From Lactobacillus gasseri ATCC 33323 = JCM 1131 (lineage in GTDB: Bacteria > Bacillota > Bacilli > Lactobacillales > Lactobacillaceae), in NCBI RefSeq assembly GCF_000014425.1, contig NC_008530.1:310001-374000 (forward strand): a stretch of 64,000 bases of DNA. Direction: 5' to 3'. This document shows positions 1 through 11,509 of this stretch, piece after piece. Position 1 is the stretch's first letter. Each line of letters starts with the position of its first letter. The notes beneath the pieces are model-generated. The model was not told the origin of the DNA. It did not search any database and was given only the letters and a program-made list of their open reading frames with translations. The position numbers were made by a program, and so were the translations under genes.

Positions 1-1879
1 AAATAATACTGGATTTGGACTTATTCCAAGTTCACAAAGTAGTAGTGAAGTAACTCGTTTCAGTACTACGATGCTTCAAAATGACTCAATGGTTAAGACA
101 GTTTCAGATCTTGCTCAAAAGAGCGGAGCATCAATTTCTGGTCAGGGTGAATCTCAATCTGGAACTTGGATTTCTACCATTGTTATGCTTGTCCCAACTT
201 TGATTTTTATTGTCATGCTTTGGATGATGATGAACCAAGGCGGACAGGGTCGTGGTGGCGGCATGATGAACTTTGGAAAATCTCATGTTAAGCCACAAGA
301 CCCAAGTAAAAATAAGGTTAGATTCTCAGATGTAGCTGGTGAAGAAGAAGAAAAGCAAGAGTTAGTTGAAATTGTTGAATTCTTAAAGAATCCAGCAAAA
401 TATACTAAGCTAGGTGCTAGAATTCCAGCTGGTGTTCTTCTTGAGGGCCCTCCTGGTACTGGTAAAACTTTACTTGCTCGTGCGGTTGCTGGTGAAGCTG
501 GCGTGCCATTCTACTCAATTTCTGGTTCAGACTTTGTAGAAATGTTCGTCGGTGTCGGTGCCTCTCGTGTACGTGACTTATTTGAAACGGCTAAGAAGAA
601 CGCCCCAAGTATCATCTTTATCGATGAAATTGATGCCGTTGGACGTAAACGTGGTAACGGCGTAAGTGGTGGTCATGATGAAAGAGAACAAACTTTAAAC
701 CAATTGTTGGTTGAAATGGATGGTTTCGAAGGTGATGAAGGTGTCATTGTTATGGCAGCTACTAACCGTTCAGATGTTCTTGACCCGGCACTTCTTCGTC
801 CTGGCCGTTTTGACCGTAAGGTTTTAGTTGGTCGTCCAGATGTTAAGGGACGTGAAGCTATCTTAAAGGTTCATGCTAAGAATAAGCCTTTAGCTCCAGA
901 TGTCGACTTAAAAGAAGTAGCACGCCAAACTCCTGGTTTTGTTGGTGCTGATCTTGAAAATGTTTTAAATGAAGCTGCTTTAGTTGCCGCTCGTCGTAAT
1001 AAGACTGAAATTACAGCATCTGATATTGATGAGGCAGAAGACCGCGTTATTGCTGGACCAGCTAAGAAAGACACTGTTATTTCTCCTGAAGAAAGAAAAC
1101 GTGTTGCATACCATGAAGCAGGACACGCAATTGTTGGTTTAGTCCTGAGCGATTCTAGAACTGTTCGTAAAGTTACGATTGTACCTAGAGGCCGTGCTGG
1201 TGGATATAACATTATGCTTCCAAAAGAGGATGAAAACATCATCACTAAGAAGCAATTAATGGAACAAGTTGCTGGTTTAATGGGTGGTCGTGCTGGTGAA
1301 GAAGTAGTTGTTGGTGATAAATCTACTGGTGCTTCAAACGACTTTGAACAAGCTACTAACATTGCTCGTGGTATGGTTACTCAATATGGTATGACTGACG
1401 TTGGTATGACTGAACTTGAATCTCCAAGTATGCAAGTACCTTATGGAACTAAGCCATACAGTGAGGCTACAGCTGCTAAGATTGATGAAGCTGTTAAAGA
1501 AATTCTTGATGAAGGTCACAAACAAGCAGTTGATATCATTAAGAGCCACCGTGAAACTCATAAGATTATTGCAGAAGCATTGCTCAAGTATGAAACTTTA
1601 AACGAAAAGCAAATTCTTTCATTATTTAAGACTGGTAAGATGCCAGAAAATGATGAGAATGAATTTCCAAGTGAGTCCAAAGCTTCAACTTATGAAGAAG
1701 CAAAAGCTGCAATGGAAAAGAAGGATCAACAAAGAGAAGAAACTGAAAATAAGGATGACAAAGAAGACGTTCATCCACTTCCTGATGATCATAAGAATAT
1801 TGACGATATTCCACTTAACCCACCATCTGAAAAGAAGAATTCTGACGAACACAATTCAGATGAAAACAAGGATAAGTAA
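1..1879 (+). CDS. ftsH: ATP-dependent zinc metalloprotease FtsH (5' end outside window)
   Basis: Membrane-anchored AAA+ protease that extracts and degrades membrane and regulatory proteins. The reading frame is open from base 2, so the start and first membrane helix lie upstream of the window. Visible parts in order: the second membrane helix (about nt 168-235), Walker A GPPGTGKT (nt 446-469), Walker B FIDEID, the second region of homology around nt 760-810, and the zinc site HEAGH (nt 1112-1126). The tail after about nt 1640 is long, charged and rich in Asp, Glu and Lys, a low-complexity extension. A strong terminator follows. Identity is certain; only the N-terminus is missing. Confidence 0.98.
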   Translation, partial: NNTGFGLIPSSQSSSEVTRFSTTMLQNDSMVKTVSDLAQKSGASISGQGESQSGTWISTIVMLVPTLIFIVMLWMMMNQGGQGRGGGMMNFGKSHVKPQDPSKNKVRFSDVAGEEEEKQELVEIVEFLKNPAKYTKLGARIPAGVLLEGPPGTGKTLLARAVAGEAGVPFYSISGSDFVEMFVGVGASRVRDLFETAKKNAPSIIFIDEIDAVGRKRGNGVSGGHDEREQTLNQLLVEMDGFEGDEGVIVMAATNRSDVLDPALLRPGRFDRKVLVGRPDVKGREAILKVHAKNKPLAPDVDLKEVARQTPGFVGADLENVLNEAALVAARRNKTEITASDIDEAEDRVIAGPAKKDTVISPEERKRVAYHEAGHAIVGLVLSDSRTVRKVTIVPRGRAGGYNIMLPKEDENIITKKQLMEQVAGLMGGRAGEEVVVGDKSTGASNDFEQATNIARGMVTQYGMTDVGMTELESPSMQVPYGTKPYSEATAAKIDEAVKEILDEGHKQAVDIIKSHRETHKIIAEALLKYETLNEKQILSLFKTGKMPENDENEFPSESKASTYEEAKAAMEKKDQQREETENKDDKEDVHPLPDDHKNIDDIPLNPPSEKKNSDEHNSDENKDK

Positions 1880-1905
1880 GAGTTTATTGTAAGAGTGATG
1901 TTTAT

Positions 1906-1950
1906 ACTCCTTTCTAATACTGAAATTACAGATTTTAGAAAGGAGTTTTT
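1906..1950 (+). terminator. ftsH intrinsic terminator
   Basis: A perfect 12-bp inverted repeat (arms 1906-1917 and 1935-1946, loop of 17) is followed by five T. The 3' arm contains AGGAG, the only Shine-Dalgarno-like sequence before the next gene. Confidence 0.9.
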
Positions 1951-1961
1951 TGGTATTAAGA

Positions 1962-4661
1962 ATGAAATATTTAAGTAAAAAAGACAAAAAGATTTTAAAA
2001 TTAAGCTTAATAAGTTGTTTGACAACTATGGTGCTCTTTTTCCTTTTATCTACTTTCACTGATTGTAATCCAATCTTTGGGGGAGTATTGTATGGAGGAG
2101 ATTTACCTAATCAGTATTTATCTTTCTTTCAATATTATCGTCATTTAGTTTTAGGAAATTGGGCAAGTGCTGGGTATACTTTTTCCAATGGACTAGGTGG
2201 AGATATGGCTGGTAACATTGCTTACTATGTCTTAAGTCCATTAAATTTTATAGTTTTTCTTTTTCCTGCAAATAAAATCAATATTGCTGTTTATGTAATA
2301 ATCTTGTTTAAGCTAGGTTTGATGAGTGGTACATTTACTTGGCTCATTTTAAAATGGTTTAACTTTAAATATCAGGCCTATGCCATTTTTTTAGGAATCG
2401 CATATAGTTTAAGTGGCTATTCAGTTGCTTATGCTGGAAATGTCATGTGGTTTGACGGATTAATTTTGTTGCCTTTAATCACTTATGCTTTGGTTAGAGG
2501 AATCAAGATTAATAAATGGCTTACTTACAGTATTTTACTGGCTTGTGCCATTATATTTAATTACTATATTGGTTACATGATTTGTATCTTTATGGTAATT
2601 ATTTTCCTAGCATATACAATCAATAATTTTAAAGACATTAAACTATTTTTCCATCAGTTTTTGAATTTTGCGATCAGTTCTATTATTAGTGGTTTAATTA
2701 GTGCAATAGTCCTATTACCAACTCTATTTAATCTTTCAAGTAATAAATTAGCACAGTCGGATTTTAATTCGAATTTTAATATTAAGCTCCTTATTACTGG
2801 GGGAAAAACAGTATCCAGACTGTTTATTGGAGATACTTACAATGATTGGCCACCAATTTTTGTAGGTACATTAGCTGCCATAATTTTTATTATCTACTTT
2901 ATTGATTCTCGTAATTCAGTTAAAGCCAGAATCACTAATTTGATAATTGGAATTATATTTGTCTTAAGTATTATCGTGCGTCCATTATACTTATTCTGGC
3001 ATGGTGGACAACAAACTATTGCTTACCCTTATCGTTTTAGTTTTTTAATCGTATTTTGGATTTTACTTTTAGCAGCAAAAGAGCTGTCATATCAGAACTT
3101 TAAGAAAAAAGATAGAATTATAGCTACCACTATTTATTTATTATTGAGTTTGATGACGGTGTATATTCGTCGTCGAATCGGACCAAATAATTTTTATGAA
3201 TGGATAGCTGTAGCTTTAGTACTGCTCTTTGGACTATTAATTTACTTCTCAAATAAAAACTTTGTTCGAATTATTCTAATATTGGTTGGATTAGTTGAAT
3301 TATCGGGAAACGCATATACTGGTCTTAGCCATTTGGGAATGAAGAGTGATTATTATCCTAAATATGTTGCAGAAAACAGTGAAGTAATTTCTAAGATTCC
3401 GGCAGCTGATAAGACAGGTAGAATCGCTAAAAATTATGAATTAAATAATGATCGCGGTGAAGGATATACTTTTAACTATCGTGGGGTAGAAGAATTTTCA
3501 TCTAATAATGATTCACGAATTAGTAGTTTGATGACTGATTTGGGATTTTCAACATTTAGATACTTCTATTACTATCAAACGGGTACTGTAGTTACTGATG
3601 CTATCTTTAATGTTAAGAGCTTTATTAACAGTTCTTTGACTAATCAAAGTATTTCACCAGAATATGTTAACTATGGTTTAAGAGATGATTTAAAAACTAG
3701 ACCAGTTATTTTAAAACAGGGCGATAAAACTGTGTATCGAAATGAAACACTTCCATTTGCCTTTGCTGGTAATTTATCTAATAAATTAAAGTTTAAAGAT
3801 GAAAATCCTGTTTATAATCAAAACTTAGTTTTAAATTCTTTGACTCAATCTAAGTCTAATGTTTTGGATTATAGTAATAAAAAGGCACGGATTACAACAA
3901 ATAACTTGTCAGTGAAATATGGTAAAGTAAAATATCATGTCATAAAGAAACATAAGAAGATTACTAAGCGTACTGAACAAAAATATTTCACAATTAAGAG
4001 ATATGATAAAGAGCGTCCTGGGACGATGAGGTTCACCTATGATAATCTAAAGCCTAACCAGGTGGGATATATTCGTTTTAGTAAAAATTTGATGCAATTA
4101 GTGCTTGCTTTAAATAATTATCAATGGAATAAAAATCCTGATTATCGTCCTCCATTTAGTGTGACTATAAACGGTAAACAAGTTCAACTTCAAGAATATA
4201 CGGACCAATTAATTGGCGTTCAAGCTGATAAAAATGGAAAAGTTGATATTAAAATGACCGTAGATGGAAAGGGTGGCAAGTTCATTCTTAAATACCCTAA
4301 ATTTGTGAATATCGACTTTTCAGCTTTACATGATAAAGTCAAAAAAGCGCACGAAAGGGAAATGAAATTCACAAGTTTTGAAGATGGATATGTAGCTGGT
4401 AAAGTTAAAATTAATAAAAATCAAAATTTAGTAACTACTATTCCTTATAGTAAGGGCTGGCAAGTTAAAGTAGACGGAAAACCAGTTAAAATTAATCGTA
4501 CTTTGGGTGTATTTATTGGATTAAAGATGAAACCAGGAACTCATCAAATCACATTGAAATATAGAACACCAGGTGTATTAGTAGGTGCTCTCTTGAGCAT
4601 TATCGGTATTATTTCCTTAATCGTATTTACTTTGTTTTTAAAGAAGAATAAAAAAGATTAA
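1962..4661 (+). CDS. YfhO family membrane glycosyltransferase-like protein
   Basis: A protein of about 899 aa with many hydrophobic helices in the first ~430 residues, a large soluble outer portion, and one last helix before a Lys-rich tail. This layout and the N-terminal region around YGGDLPNQYLSFFQYYRHL fit the YfhO family (GT-C fold). In Bacillus, YfhO is linked to adding sugars to lipoteichoic acid; the same role here is inference. The start is uncertain. ATG 1962 has AGGAG 16 nt away, and TTG 1950 has it only 4 nt away. Both would use a Shine-Dalgarno lying inside the ftsH terminator stem. It stands alone between two terminators. Confidence 0.85.
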   Translation: MKYLSKKDKKILKLSLISCLTTMVLFFLLSTFTDCNPIFGGVLYGGDLPNQYLSFFQYYRHLVLGNWASAGYTFSNGLGGDMAGNIAYYVLSPLNFIVFLFPANKINIAVYVIILFKLGLMSGTFTWLILKWFNFKYQAYAIFLGIAYSLSGYSVAYAGNVMWFDGLILLPLITYALVRGIKINKWLTYSILLACAIIFNYYIGYMICIFMVIIFLAYTINNFKDIKLFFHQFLNFAISSIISGLISAIVLLPTLFNLSSNKLAQSDFNSNFNIKLLITGGKTVSRLFIGDTYNDWPPIFVGTLAAIIFIIYFIDSRNSVKARITNLIIGIIFVLSIIVRPLYLFWHGGQQTIAYPYRFSFLIVFWILLLAAKELSYQNFKKKDRIIATTIYLLLSLMTVYIRRRIGPNNFYEWIAVALVLLFGLLIYFSNKNFVRIILILVGLVELSGNAYTGLSHLGMKSDYYPKYVAENSEVISKIPAADKTGRIAKNYELNNDRGEGYTFNYRGVEEFSSNNDSRISSLMTDLGFSTFRYFYYYQTGTVVTDAIFNVKSFINSSLTNQSISPEYVNYGLRDDLKTRPVILKQGDKTVYRNETLPFAFAGNLSNKLKFKDENPVYNQNLVLNSLTQSKSNVLDYSNKKARITTNNLSVKYGKVKYHVIKKHKKITKRTEQKYFTIKRYDKERPGTMRFTYDNLKPNQVGYIRFSKNLMQLVLALNNYQWNKNPDYRPPFSVTINGKQVQLQEYTDQLIGVQADKNGKVDIKMTVDGKGGKFILKYPKFVNIDFSALHDKVKKAHEREMKFTSFEDGYVAGKVKINKNQNLVTTIPYSKGWQVKVDGKPVKINRTLGVFIGLKMKPGTHQITLKYRTPGVLVGALLSIIGIISLIVFTLFLKKNKKD

Positions 4662-4668
4662 TTATCAG

Positions 4669-4709
4669 ATACACTTCTCGAAGCTAATTATTGAGAAGTG
4701 TATTTTTTT
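4669..4709 (+). terminator. Terminator after the YfhO family gene
   Basis: An 11-bp perfect stem (4669-4679 with 4693-4703) is followed by a run of seven T. Confidence 0.9.
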
Positions 4710-4718
4710 AAGTAGATA

Positions 4719-4811
4719 AAATTTAGTAATATCGAAAGTATTAAATTGCTTATTGGCGCTGTAACAAGTATCATAGGTATAATCCTATTAGTTGTATTTA
4801 ATTTTATTTAG
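4719..4811 (+). pseudogene. Remnant of a second YfhO-type gene (C-terminal tail)
   Basis: This frame has no start codon of its own and ends at TAG 4809-4811. It encodes about 30 residues including LLIGAVTSIIGIILLVVF. That closely resembles the last helix of the intact upstream gene (VLVGALLSIIGIISLIVF). A separate terminator follows at 4839-4867, as expected for a former gene end. The simplest reading is a tandem paralogue that was deleted down to its last membrane segment. It is too short to be functional on its own. Confidence 0.7.
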
Positions 4812-4838
4812 AAAAGAAAAAGTATTAATTAAAGAATG

Positions 4839-4867
4839 AAGTCTATGTTTTATAGGCTTTATTTTTT
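4839..4867 (+). terminator. Terminator upstream of hslO
   Basis: An 8-bp stem (AAGTCTAT with ATAGGCTT, one G-U pair, loop of 5) is followed by six T after one A. It belongs to the decayed paralogue tail and ends 13 nt before the hslO start. Confidence 0.65.
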
Positions 4868-4880
4868 AGGAGAAAGAAAA

Positions 4881-5756
4881 ATGAACGATTATTTAGTAAA
4901 AGCAATTGATAAAACTAAAAATTTAAGATTAATTACGGTTAATGCTAAAGAGTTAGTAAGTGAAGCTCAAAAAAGACATGATACTTGGAGCGCATCTTCA
5001 GCTGTGCTTGGTAGAACTTTAATTGGTGGATTACTTTTATCGGCGGCCTTATTGAAAGATAAAGATGAGTTAACAGTTAGACTGCTTGGAAATGGCCCAG
5101 TAGGAGCAACTGTTGTAACAGCAAAAGCTGACTTGACTATTAAGGGATATGTCCAAAATCCGCATATTGCTCTTCCACCTAAAAAAGATGGACACATTGA
5201 TGTAGCCAAAGCTGTTGGTGAAGGTTGGCTTGAAGTGACAAAAGATCAGGGATTAAAAGAACCTTATACTGGTCAAGTTCCAATTGTTAGTGGAGAAATT
5301 GCGGAAGATTTCACATATTATTTAGCAAAATCTGAACAAATTCCTTCAGCAGTAGGTTTGTCTGTCTTTGTTGAACCAAACAATAGTATTGGAGCTGCGG
5401 GTGGTTTTGTATTACAGGCATTGCCAGGAGCAACTGACGAACAATTAGCTCAAGTGGAAAAGAGAATTAAAGCTCTTCCTAATCTTTCAACTTTATTCCT
5501 AGATGGGATGTCACCTGAAAATCTAGCCGAAAGGATCCTAGGAACTGATTGCAAGATTTTAGCTAAAGAAAATGTTGCGTTTTCTTGTGATTGTTCAAAA
5601 GAAAAATATAGTAAAATTTTAGCTACACTTAAACCAGGACAACTAAAAGAAATGATTGAAAAAGATCATGGCGCAGAATTAGTTTGCCGTTTCTGTAAAG
5701 AAAAATATCATTTTACTGAAGATGAATTAAAAGATGTCCTGAAGAAGGCAAATTAA
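4881..5756 (+). CDS. hslO: Redox-regulated chaperone Hsp33
   Basis: Cytoplasmic holdase that is switched on by oxidation and protects unfolding proteins. The 291-aa length is typical. The zinc-binding redox switch is complete near the C-terminus: CDC (SCDCSKEK) and, about 30 residues later, CRFC. I place the start at ATG 4881, because AGGAG lies 8 nt before it at 4868-4872 and the protein then begins MNDYLVKAIDK, as in the family. An in-frame ATG 45 nt upstream lies in the terminator stem and is unlikely. It is followed by dus and lysS in the same direction. Confidence 0.96.
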   Translation: MNDYLVKAIDKTKNLRLITVNAKELVSEAQKRHDTWSASSAVLGRTLIGGLLLSAALLKDKDELTVRLLGNGPVGATVVTAKADLTIKGYVQNPHIALPPKKDGHIDVAKAVGEGWLEVTKDQGLKEPYTGQVPIVSGEIAEDFTYYLAKSEQIPSAVGLSVFVEPNNSIGAAGGFVLQALPGATDEQLAQVEKRIKALPNLSTLFLDGMSPENLAERILGTDCKILAKENVAFSCDCSKEKYSKILATLKPGQLKEMIEKDHGAELVCRFCKEKYHFTEDELKDVLKKAN

Positions 5757-5815
5757 AGTGGTGTGTAGTGGATAGTTTTGCTATGATATTAGGGTATTTG
5801 AAAGGATGAGCAAGT

Positions 5816-8352
<2,537 letters not shown>

Positions 8353-8387
8353 GAAGATTTGAAGAAAAAGAATAAATAGCTTTAAAA

Positions 8388-8419
8388 ATAGACTGTCTTT
8401 GAAGATGGTCTATTTTTTT
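8388..8419 (+). terminator. lysS terminator
   Basis: A 10-bp stem with two G-U pairs (8388-8397 with 8404-8413) and seven T. Confidence 0.85.
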
Positions 8420-8439
8420 GATTTTTTCAGAAAAAGTAC

Positions 8440-8467
8440 TTGCAATCGAATGATGTTTTGCTATACT
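8440..8467 (+). promoter_or_regulatory. Sigma-A promoter for the tRNA genes
   Basis: TTGCAA (8440-8445), a 16-bp spacer and TATACT (8462-8467). Transcription would start about 6 nt before tRNA-Gly. Confidence 0.75.
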
Positions 8468-8479
8468 AGTAAATGTACT

Positions 8480-8554
8480 GCGGAAGTAGTTCAGTGGTAG
8501 AACATCACCTTGCCATGGTGGGGGTCGCGGGTTCGAATCCCGTCTTCCGCTCCA
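8480..8554 (+). tRNA. tRNA-Gly(GCC)
   Basis: A complete cloverleaf of 75 nt. The acceptor GCGGAAG pairs with CTTCCGC, the anticodon GCC is at 8512-8514, the T-loop is TTCGAAT, and the 3' CCA is encoded. Confidence 0.98.
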
Positions 8555-8558
8555 GTAT

Positions 8559-8588
8559 AAAAGACTCACCGAAGTGTGAGTCTTTTTT
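8559..8588 (+). terminator. Terminator between the two tRNA genes
   Basis: An 11-bp stem AAAAGACTCAC/GTGAGTCTTTT (8559-8569 with 8576-8586) and a T-run. It lies between the tRNA genes, so tRNA-Pro depends on read-through or on an unseen promoter. Confidence 0.85.
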
Positions 8589-8594
8589 GATATT

Positions 8595-8668
<74 letters not shown>

Positions 8669-8686
8669 TTGAATATTATTTTTATT

Positions 8687-8723
8687 AAAAAGTTCGTCTT
8701 AAGCTAGAAAGACGAACTTTTTT
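8687..8723 (+). terminator. Terminator after tRNA-Pro
   Basis: A stem of about 13 bp, AAAAGTTCGTCTT with AAGACGAACTTTT, and a T-run. Confidence 0.9.
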
Positions 8724-8752
8724 GTATATAATGTTCATGAAATATCAAATAG

Positions 8753-8781
8753 TTTACATTTACTAATTGTAAGTGTAAGAT
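8753..8781 (+). promoter_or_regulatory. Probable clpC promoter
   Basis: TTTACA (8753-8758), a 17-bp spacer and TAAGAT (8776-8781), about 50 nt before the clpC start. I found no CtsR heptad repeat or CIRCE element next to it. Confidence 0.5.
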
Positions 8782-8831
8782 ATTTGTCTAAAGATTGTAG
8801 TATGATCTTAAAAGAAATAAGGCGGTGCAGA

Positions 8832-11300
8832 ATGGAAAAATCATATAGTGATAGTGCAAAGAATGTTCTTGAAATTGCTAAAGAGCAAGCACAAAACTTT
8901 CACCATCGAATTATTGGAACGGAGCATGTTTTGCTTGCTTTAGTAATTGAAGCTAACGGAGATGCCGGTAAGCTTTTGCGTGAAAGAAACGTAACACCAA
9001 CCTTAGTGCGAGAAGAAATTGAAAGATATACTGGCTATGGTTCAAGTCCCAAAGCTACATATATGGAAATGTCACCACGCTTAAGCTTAGTTTTGAATTT
9101 TGCTAAGCAAAAATCTGATGAATTAGGCACTCCTCAAATTGAAACAAAGCATATTTTGCTGGGGTTATTAGCTAGTGACCAAATTTTGGCAAGTTTAATT
9201 TTGAAAAATATTGGTGTAGAACCACGTGACTTAAGTCAAGATATTAATGATAGTTTCATGGATGATTCTGGAGAAGCAAACAATATTTTTGATGTTTCTT
9301 CTGCAACTAGAACTAAAAAAGGCAAGTCACTGACACCTAATTTAGATAAAGTAAGTGTAAATTTAAATAAACGTGCACGCGAGGGTGCAATTGATCCAGT
9401 AATTGGTAGAGATAAAGAAATAAAGCGAGTAATTCAAATTTTATCTCGAAGAACTAAGAATAATCCTGTTTTAGTTGGAGAACCCGGAGTTGGTAAGACA
9501 GCAGTTGCACAAGGAATAGCTTCTGCAATTGTAAATCGTGAGGTTCCGGATAACTTAGCTAAAAAACGTGTCATGGCACTAGATATGGGAAGTCTAATTG
9601 CTGGGACTAAATATCGCGGTGAATTTGAAGATAGAATGAAGAAAATTCTAAAAGAAATTCAACGAGATGGTTCTGTGATTCTATTTGTTGATGAAATGCA
9701 CACCTTGATTGGTGCAGGTGGAGCAGAAGGTGCCATTGATGCTTCAAATATCTTGAAGCCATCTTTAGCACGCGGTGATATTCAAATGATTGGTGCCACT
9801 ACTTTTGATGAATATCAAAAGTACATTGAAAAAGATCAAGCTTTGGCAAGACGTTTTCAACAGGTTAAAATTGGCGAACCATCAAAAGAAGAAACAGTGG
9901 ATATCTTAAAGGGATTACGTCCTAAATATGAAAAATTCCACAATGTAAAAATTGAAGATGAAGCAATTAAAGATGCAGTCGAATTTTCAACAAGATATAT
10001 TGCTAACCGCTTTTTACCTGACAAGGCAATTGACTTAATTGATGAGGCGAGTGCAGCAGTCAAGATTCAAGCAGTTGGTAAGGCTGATCCACGCTTGACT
10101 AAGTTAGATACCCAAATTAATGATGTTATTCACCAAAAAGAAGAGGCAGCTGAAAATCAAAACTTTGTACAAGCAGCTAAATTACGTGATGAAGAAAATA
10201 AGCTTACGCAAGATCGGGATAAATTAATTGCCAGAGTAGAGAACAAGAACTCTAAAAAATCTATTGTTGATTCAAATAAAATTGCCCAGATTGTATCAGA
10301 ATGGACGGGCGTACCAGTTACTCGAATGAAGAAGAGTGAAACGAAACGTTTAGCTCACCTCGAAAGTATTTTGCATGAACGCGTAATTGGACAAGATAAG
10401 GCAATTAGTGCAGTAAGTCGTGCAATTAGACGAAGTAGAAGTGGGATTAAGGATGAGAATCGTCCAATCGGTTCTTTCTTGTTCTTAGGACCTACTGGGG
10501 TCGGTAAGACTGAATTAGCAAAAGCATTGGCAGCAGCAGTCTTTGGTTCAGAAAGAAATATTATTCGTGTTGATATGTCTGAATATATGGATCAAGTAGC
10601 TACAAGCAAGTTAATTGGTTCTGCTCCTGGTTATGTAGGCTATGAAGAAGGTGGACAACTTTCAGAACGTGTAAGACGTAATCCATATTCAGTAATTCTG
10701 TTAGACGAAGTGGAAAAAGCTCATCCAGATGTTTTCAATTTATTGCTGCAAGTTTTAGATGAGGGTTTCTTAACTGATTCAAAGGGAAGAAAAGTTGATT
10801 TTAGAAATACAATCATTATTATGACTTCTAACCTTGGTTCGCGCAGCTTACAAGAAGATAAGACAGTTGGCTTTGCGGCTGATAACGAAGATAAAAATAA
10901 ACTTCAGCAAGAAAAGGTTACAGCAGCAGTTAAACAGTTCTTTAGACCAGAATTTTTGAATAGAATTGATGAAACAGTTGTCTTTGATAGTTTAACTAAG
11001 AAACAATTGCGTGAAATTGTTAGTTTAATGACTAGTCATTTGATTAGTCGCTTAGCTCGAAAAGAAGTTACTTTAAAGATTTCTCCAGCAGCTTTAGATG
11101 TGTTAGCCAAAGACGGTTTTGATCCAGAAATGGGAGCCCGTCCTTTGCGCCGTGCAATTCAACATGAACTTGAGGATGTAATTGCAGAAGATTTAATTAG
11201 TGAAAAGATTAAAGCTGGTCAAACAGTTAAAGTTGGTGCTCATCAAGGTAAATTAAAATTTACAATTGTTGATAAAGATAAGCCTTTAGTTAAAAACTAG
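8832..11300 (+). CDS. clpC: Clp protease ATP-binding subunit ClpC
   Basis: AAA+ unfoldase that feeds substrates to ClpP. The protein is 822 aa. In order it has the two Clp-N repeats (residues about 5-140), AAA-1 with GEPGVGKT, a middle region with a UVR-like motif ([14 protein letters not shown]), AAA-2 with GPTGVGKT and [13 protein letters not shown], and the C-terminal Clp domain. The UVR motif and double N-repeat support ClpC over ClpB or ClpE. ATG 8832 is chosen because AAGGCGG lies 7 nt before it; an upstream in-frame ATG has no such site. The usual ctsR-mcsA-mcsB partners are not adjacent. It has its own promoter region. Confidence 0.95.
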   Translation: MEKSYSDSAKNVLEIAKEQAQNFHHRIIGTEHVLLALVIEANGDAGKLLRERNVTPTLVREEIERYTGYGSSPKATYMEMSPRLSLVLNFAKQKSDELGTPQIETKHILLGLLASDQILASLILKNIGVEPRDLSQDINDSFMDDSGEANNIFDVSSATRTKKGKSLTPNLDKVSVNLNKRAREGAIDPVIGRDKEIKRVIQILSRRTKNNPVLVGEPGVGKTAVAQGIASAIVNREVPDNLAKKRVMALDMGSLIAGTKYRGEFEDRMKKILKEIQRDGSVILFVDEMHTLIGAGGAEGAIDASNILKPSLARGDIQMIGATTFDEYQKYIEKDQALARRFQQVKIGEPSKEETVDILKGLRPKYEKFHNVKIEDEAIKDAVEFSTRYIANRFLPDKAIDLIDEASAAVKIQAVGKADPRLTKLDTQINDVIHQKEEAAENQNFVQAAKLRDEENKLTQDRDKLIARVENKNSKKSIVDSNKIAQIVSEWTGVPVTRMKKSETKRLAHLESILHERVIGQDKAISAVSRAIRRSRSGIKDENRPIGSFLFLGPTGVGKTELAKALAAAVFGSERNIIRVDMSEYMDQVATSKLIGSAPGYVGYEEGGQLSERVRRNPYSVILLDEVEKAHPDVFNLLLQVLDEGFLTDSKGRKVDFRNTIIIMTSNLGSRSLQEDKTVGFAADNEDKNKLQQEKVTAAVKQFFRPEFLNRIDETVVFDSLTKKQLREIVSLMTSHLISRLARKEVTLKISPAALDVLAKDGFDPEMGARPLRRAIQHELEDVIAEDLISEKIKAGQTVKVGAHQGKLKFTIVDKDKPLVKN

Positions 11301-11306
11301 TTCTTT

Positions 11307-11335
11307 TTGACAAATTAGTAATATAAGTGTAAAAT
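11307..11335 (+). promoter_or_regulatory. Strong sigma-A promoter of the rpoB leader RNA
   Basis: Perfect TTGACA (11307-11312), a 17-bp spacer and TAAAAT (11330-11335), starting 6 nt after the clpC stop. It would transcribe the structured leader at about 11342-11432. Confidence 0.8.
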
Positions 11336-11341
11336 ACAAAA

Positions 11342-11432
11342 CGTTTAAAAGGCTGAAATTCAGGATTTCGCTGATCTATTGTCCAGCGAGATGATAAAAC
11401 AAAAACGACTATTATGTTGTTTTTGTTTTTTT
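11342..11432 (+). ncRNA. Structured leader upstream of rpoB ending in a terminator
   Basis: It holds a small hairpin (11353-11363), a 9-bp hairpin ATTTCGCTG/CAGCGAGAT (11365-11373 with 11384-11392), and a terminator-like stem AAAACAAAAAC/GTTTTTGTTTT (11396-11406 with 11419-11429) before a T-run. A leader motif called Lacto-rpoB is known upstream of rpoB in Lactobacillales. This is a likely match by position, not verified by a covariance search. It may be an attenuator of rpoBC, a small RNA, or the clpC terminator as well. Confidence 0.65.
11396..11432 (+). terminator. Terminator or attenuator before rpoB
   Basis: An 11-bp, mostly A-U stem with a 12-nt loop and T-run. The low G-C content of the stem suggests partial read-through. 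A second promoter for rpoB may lie beyond it (TTGCAA 11452-11457, TAATAT 11473-11478), but the 15-bp spacing is poor. Confidence 0.65.
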
Positions 11433-11509
11433 GTACCCAAATTTTGACTTTTTGCAATTTGTAACACAAATGTAATATTTAGATTCTTATATAAGAAAGG
11501 ATGTTTTCT

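Noticed and set aside
871-1362. Open frame of 163 codons on the minus strand inside ftsH
   Set aside because: Lies wholly inside the essential AAA+ core of ftsH on the other strand, has no ribosome binding site and resembles no protein; a composition effect.
8724-8831. CtsR or CIRCE operator upstream of clpC
   Set aside because: No GGTCAAA direct repeat and no TTAGCACTC-N9-GAGTGCTAA inverted repeat found by eye.
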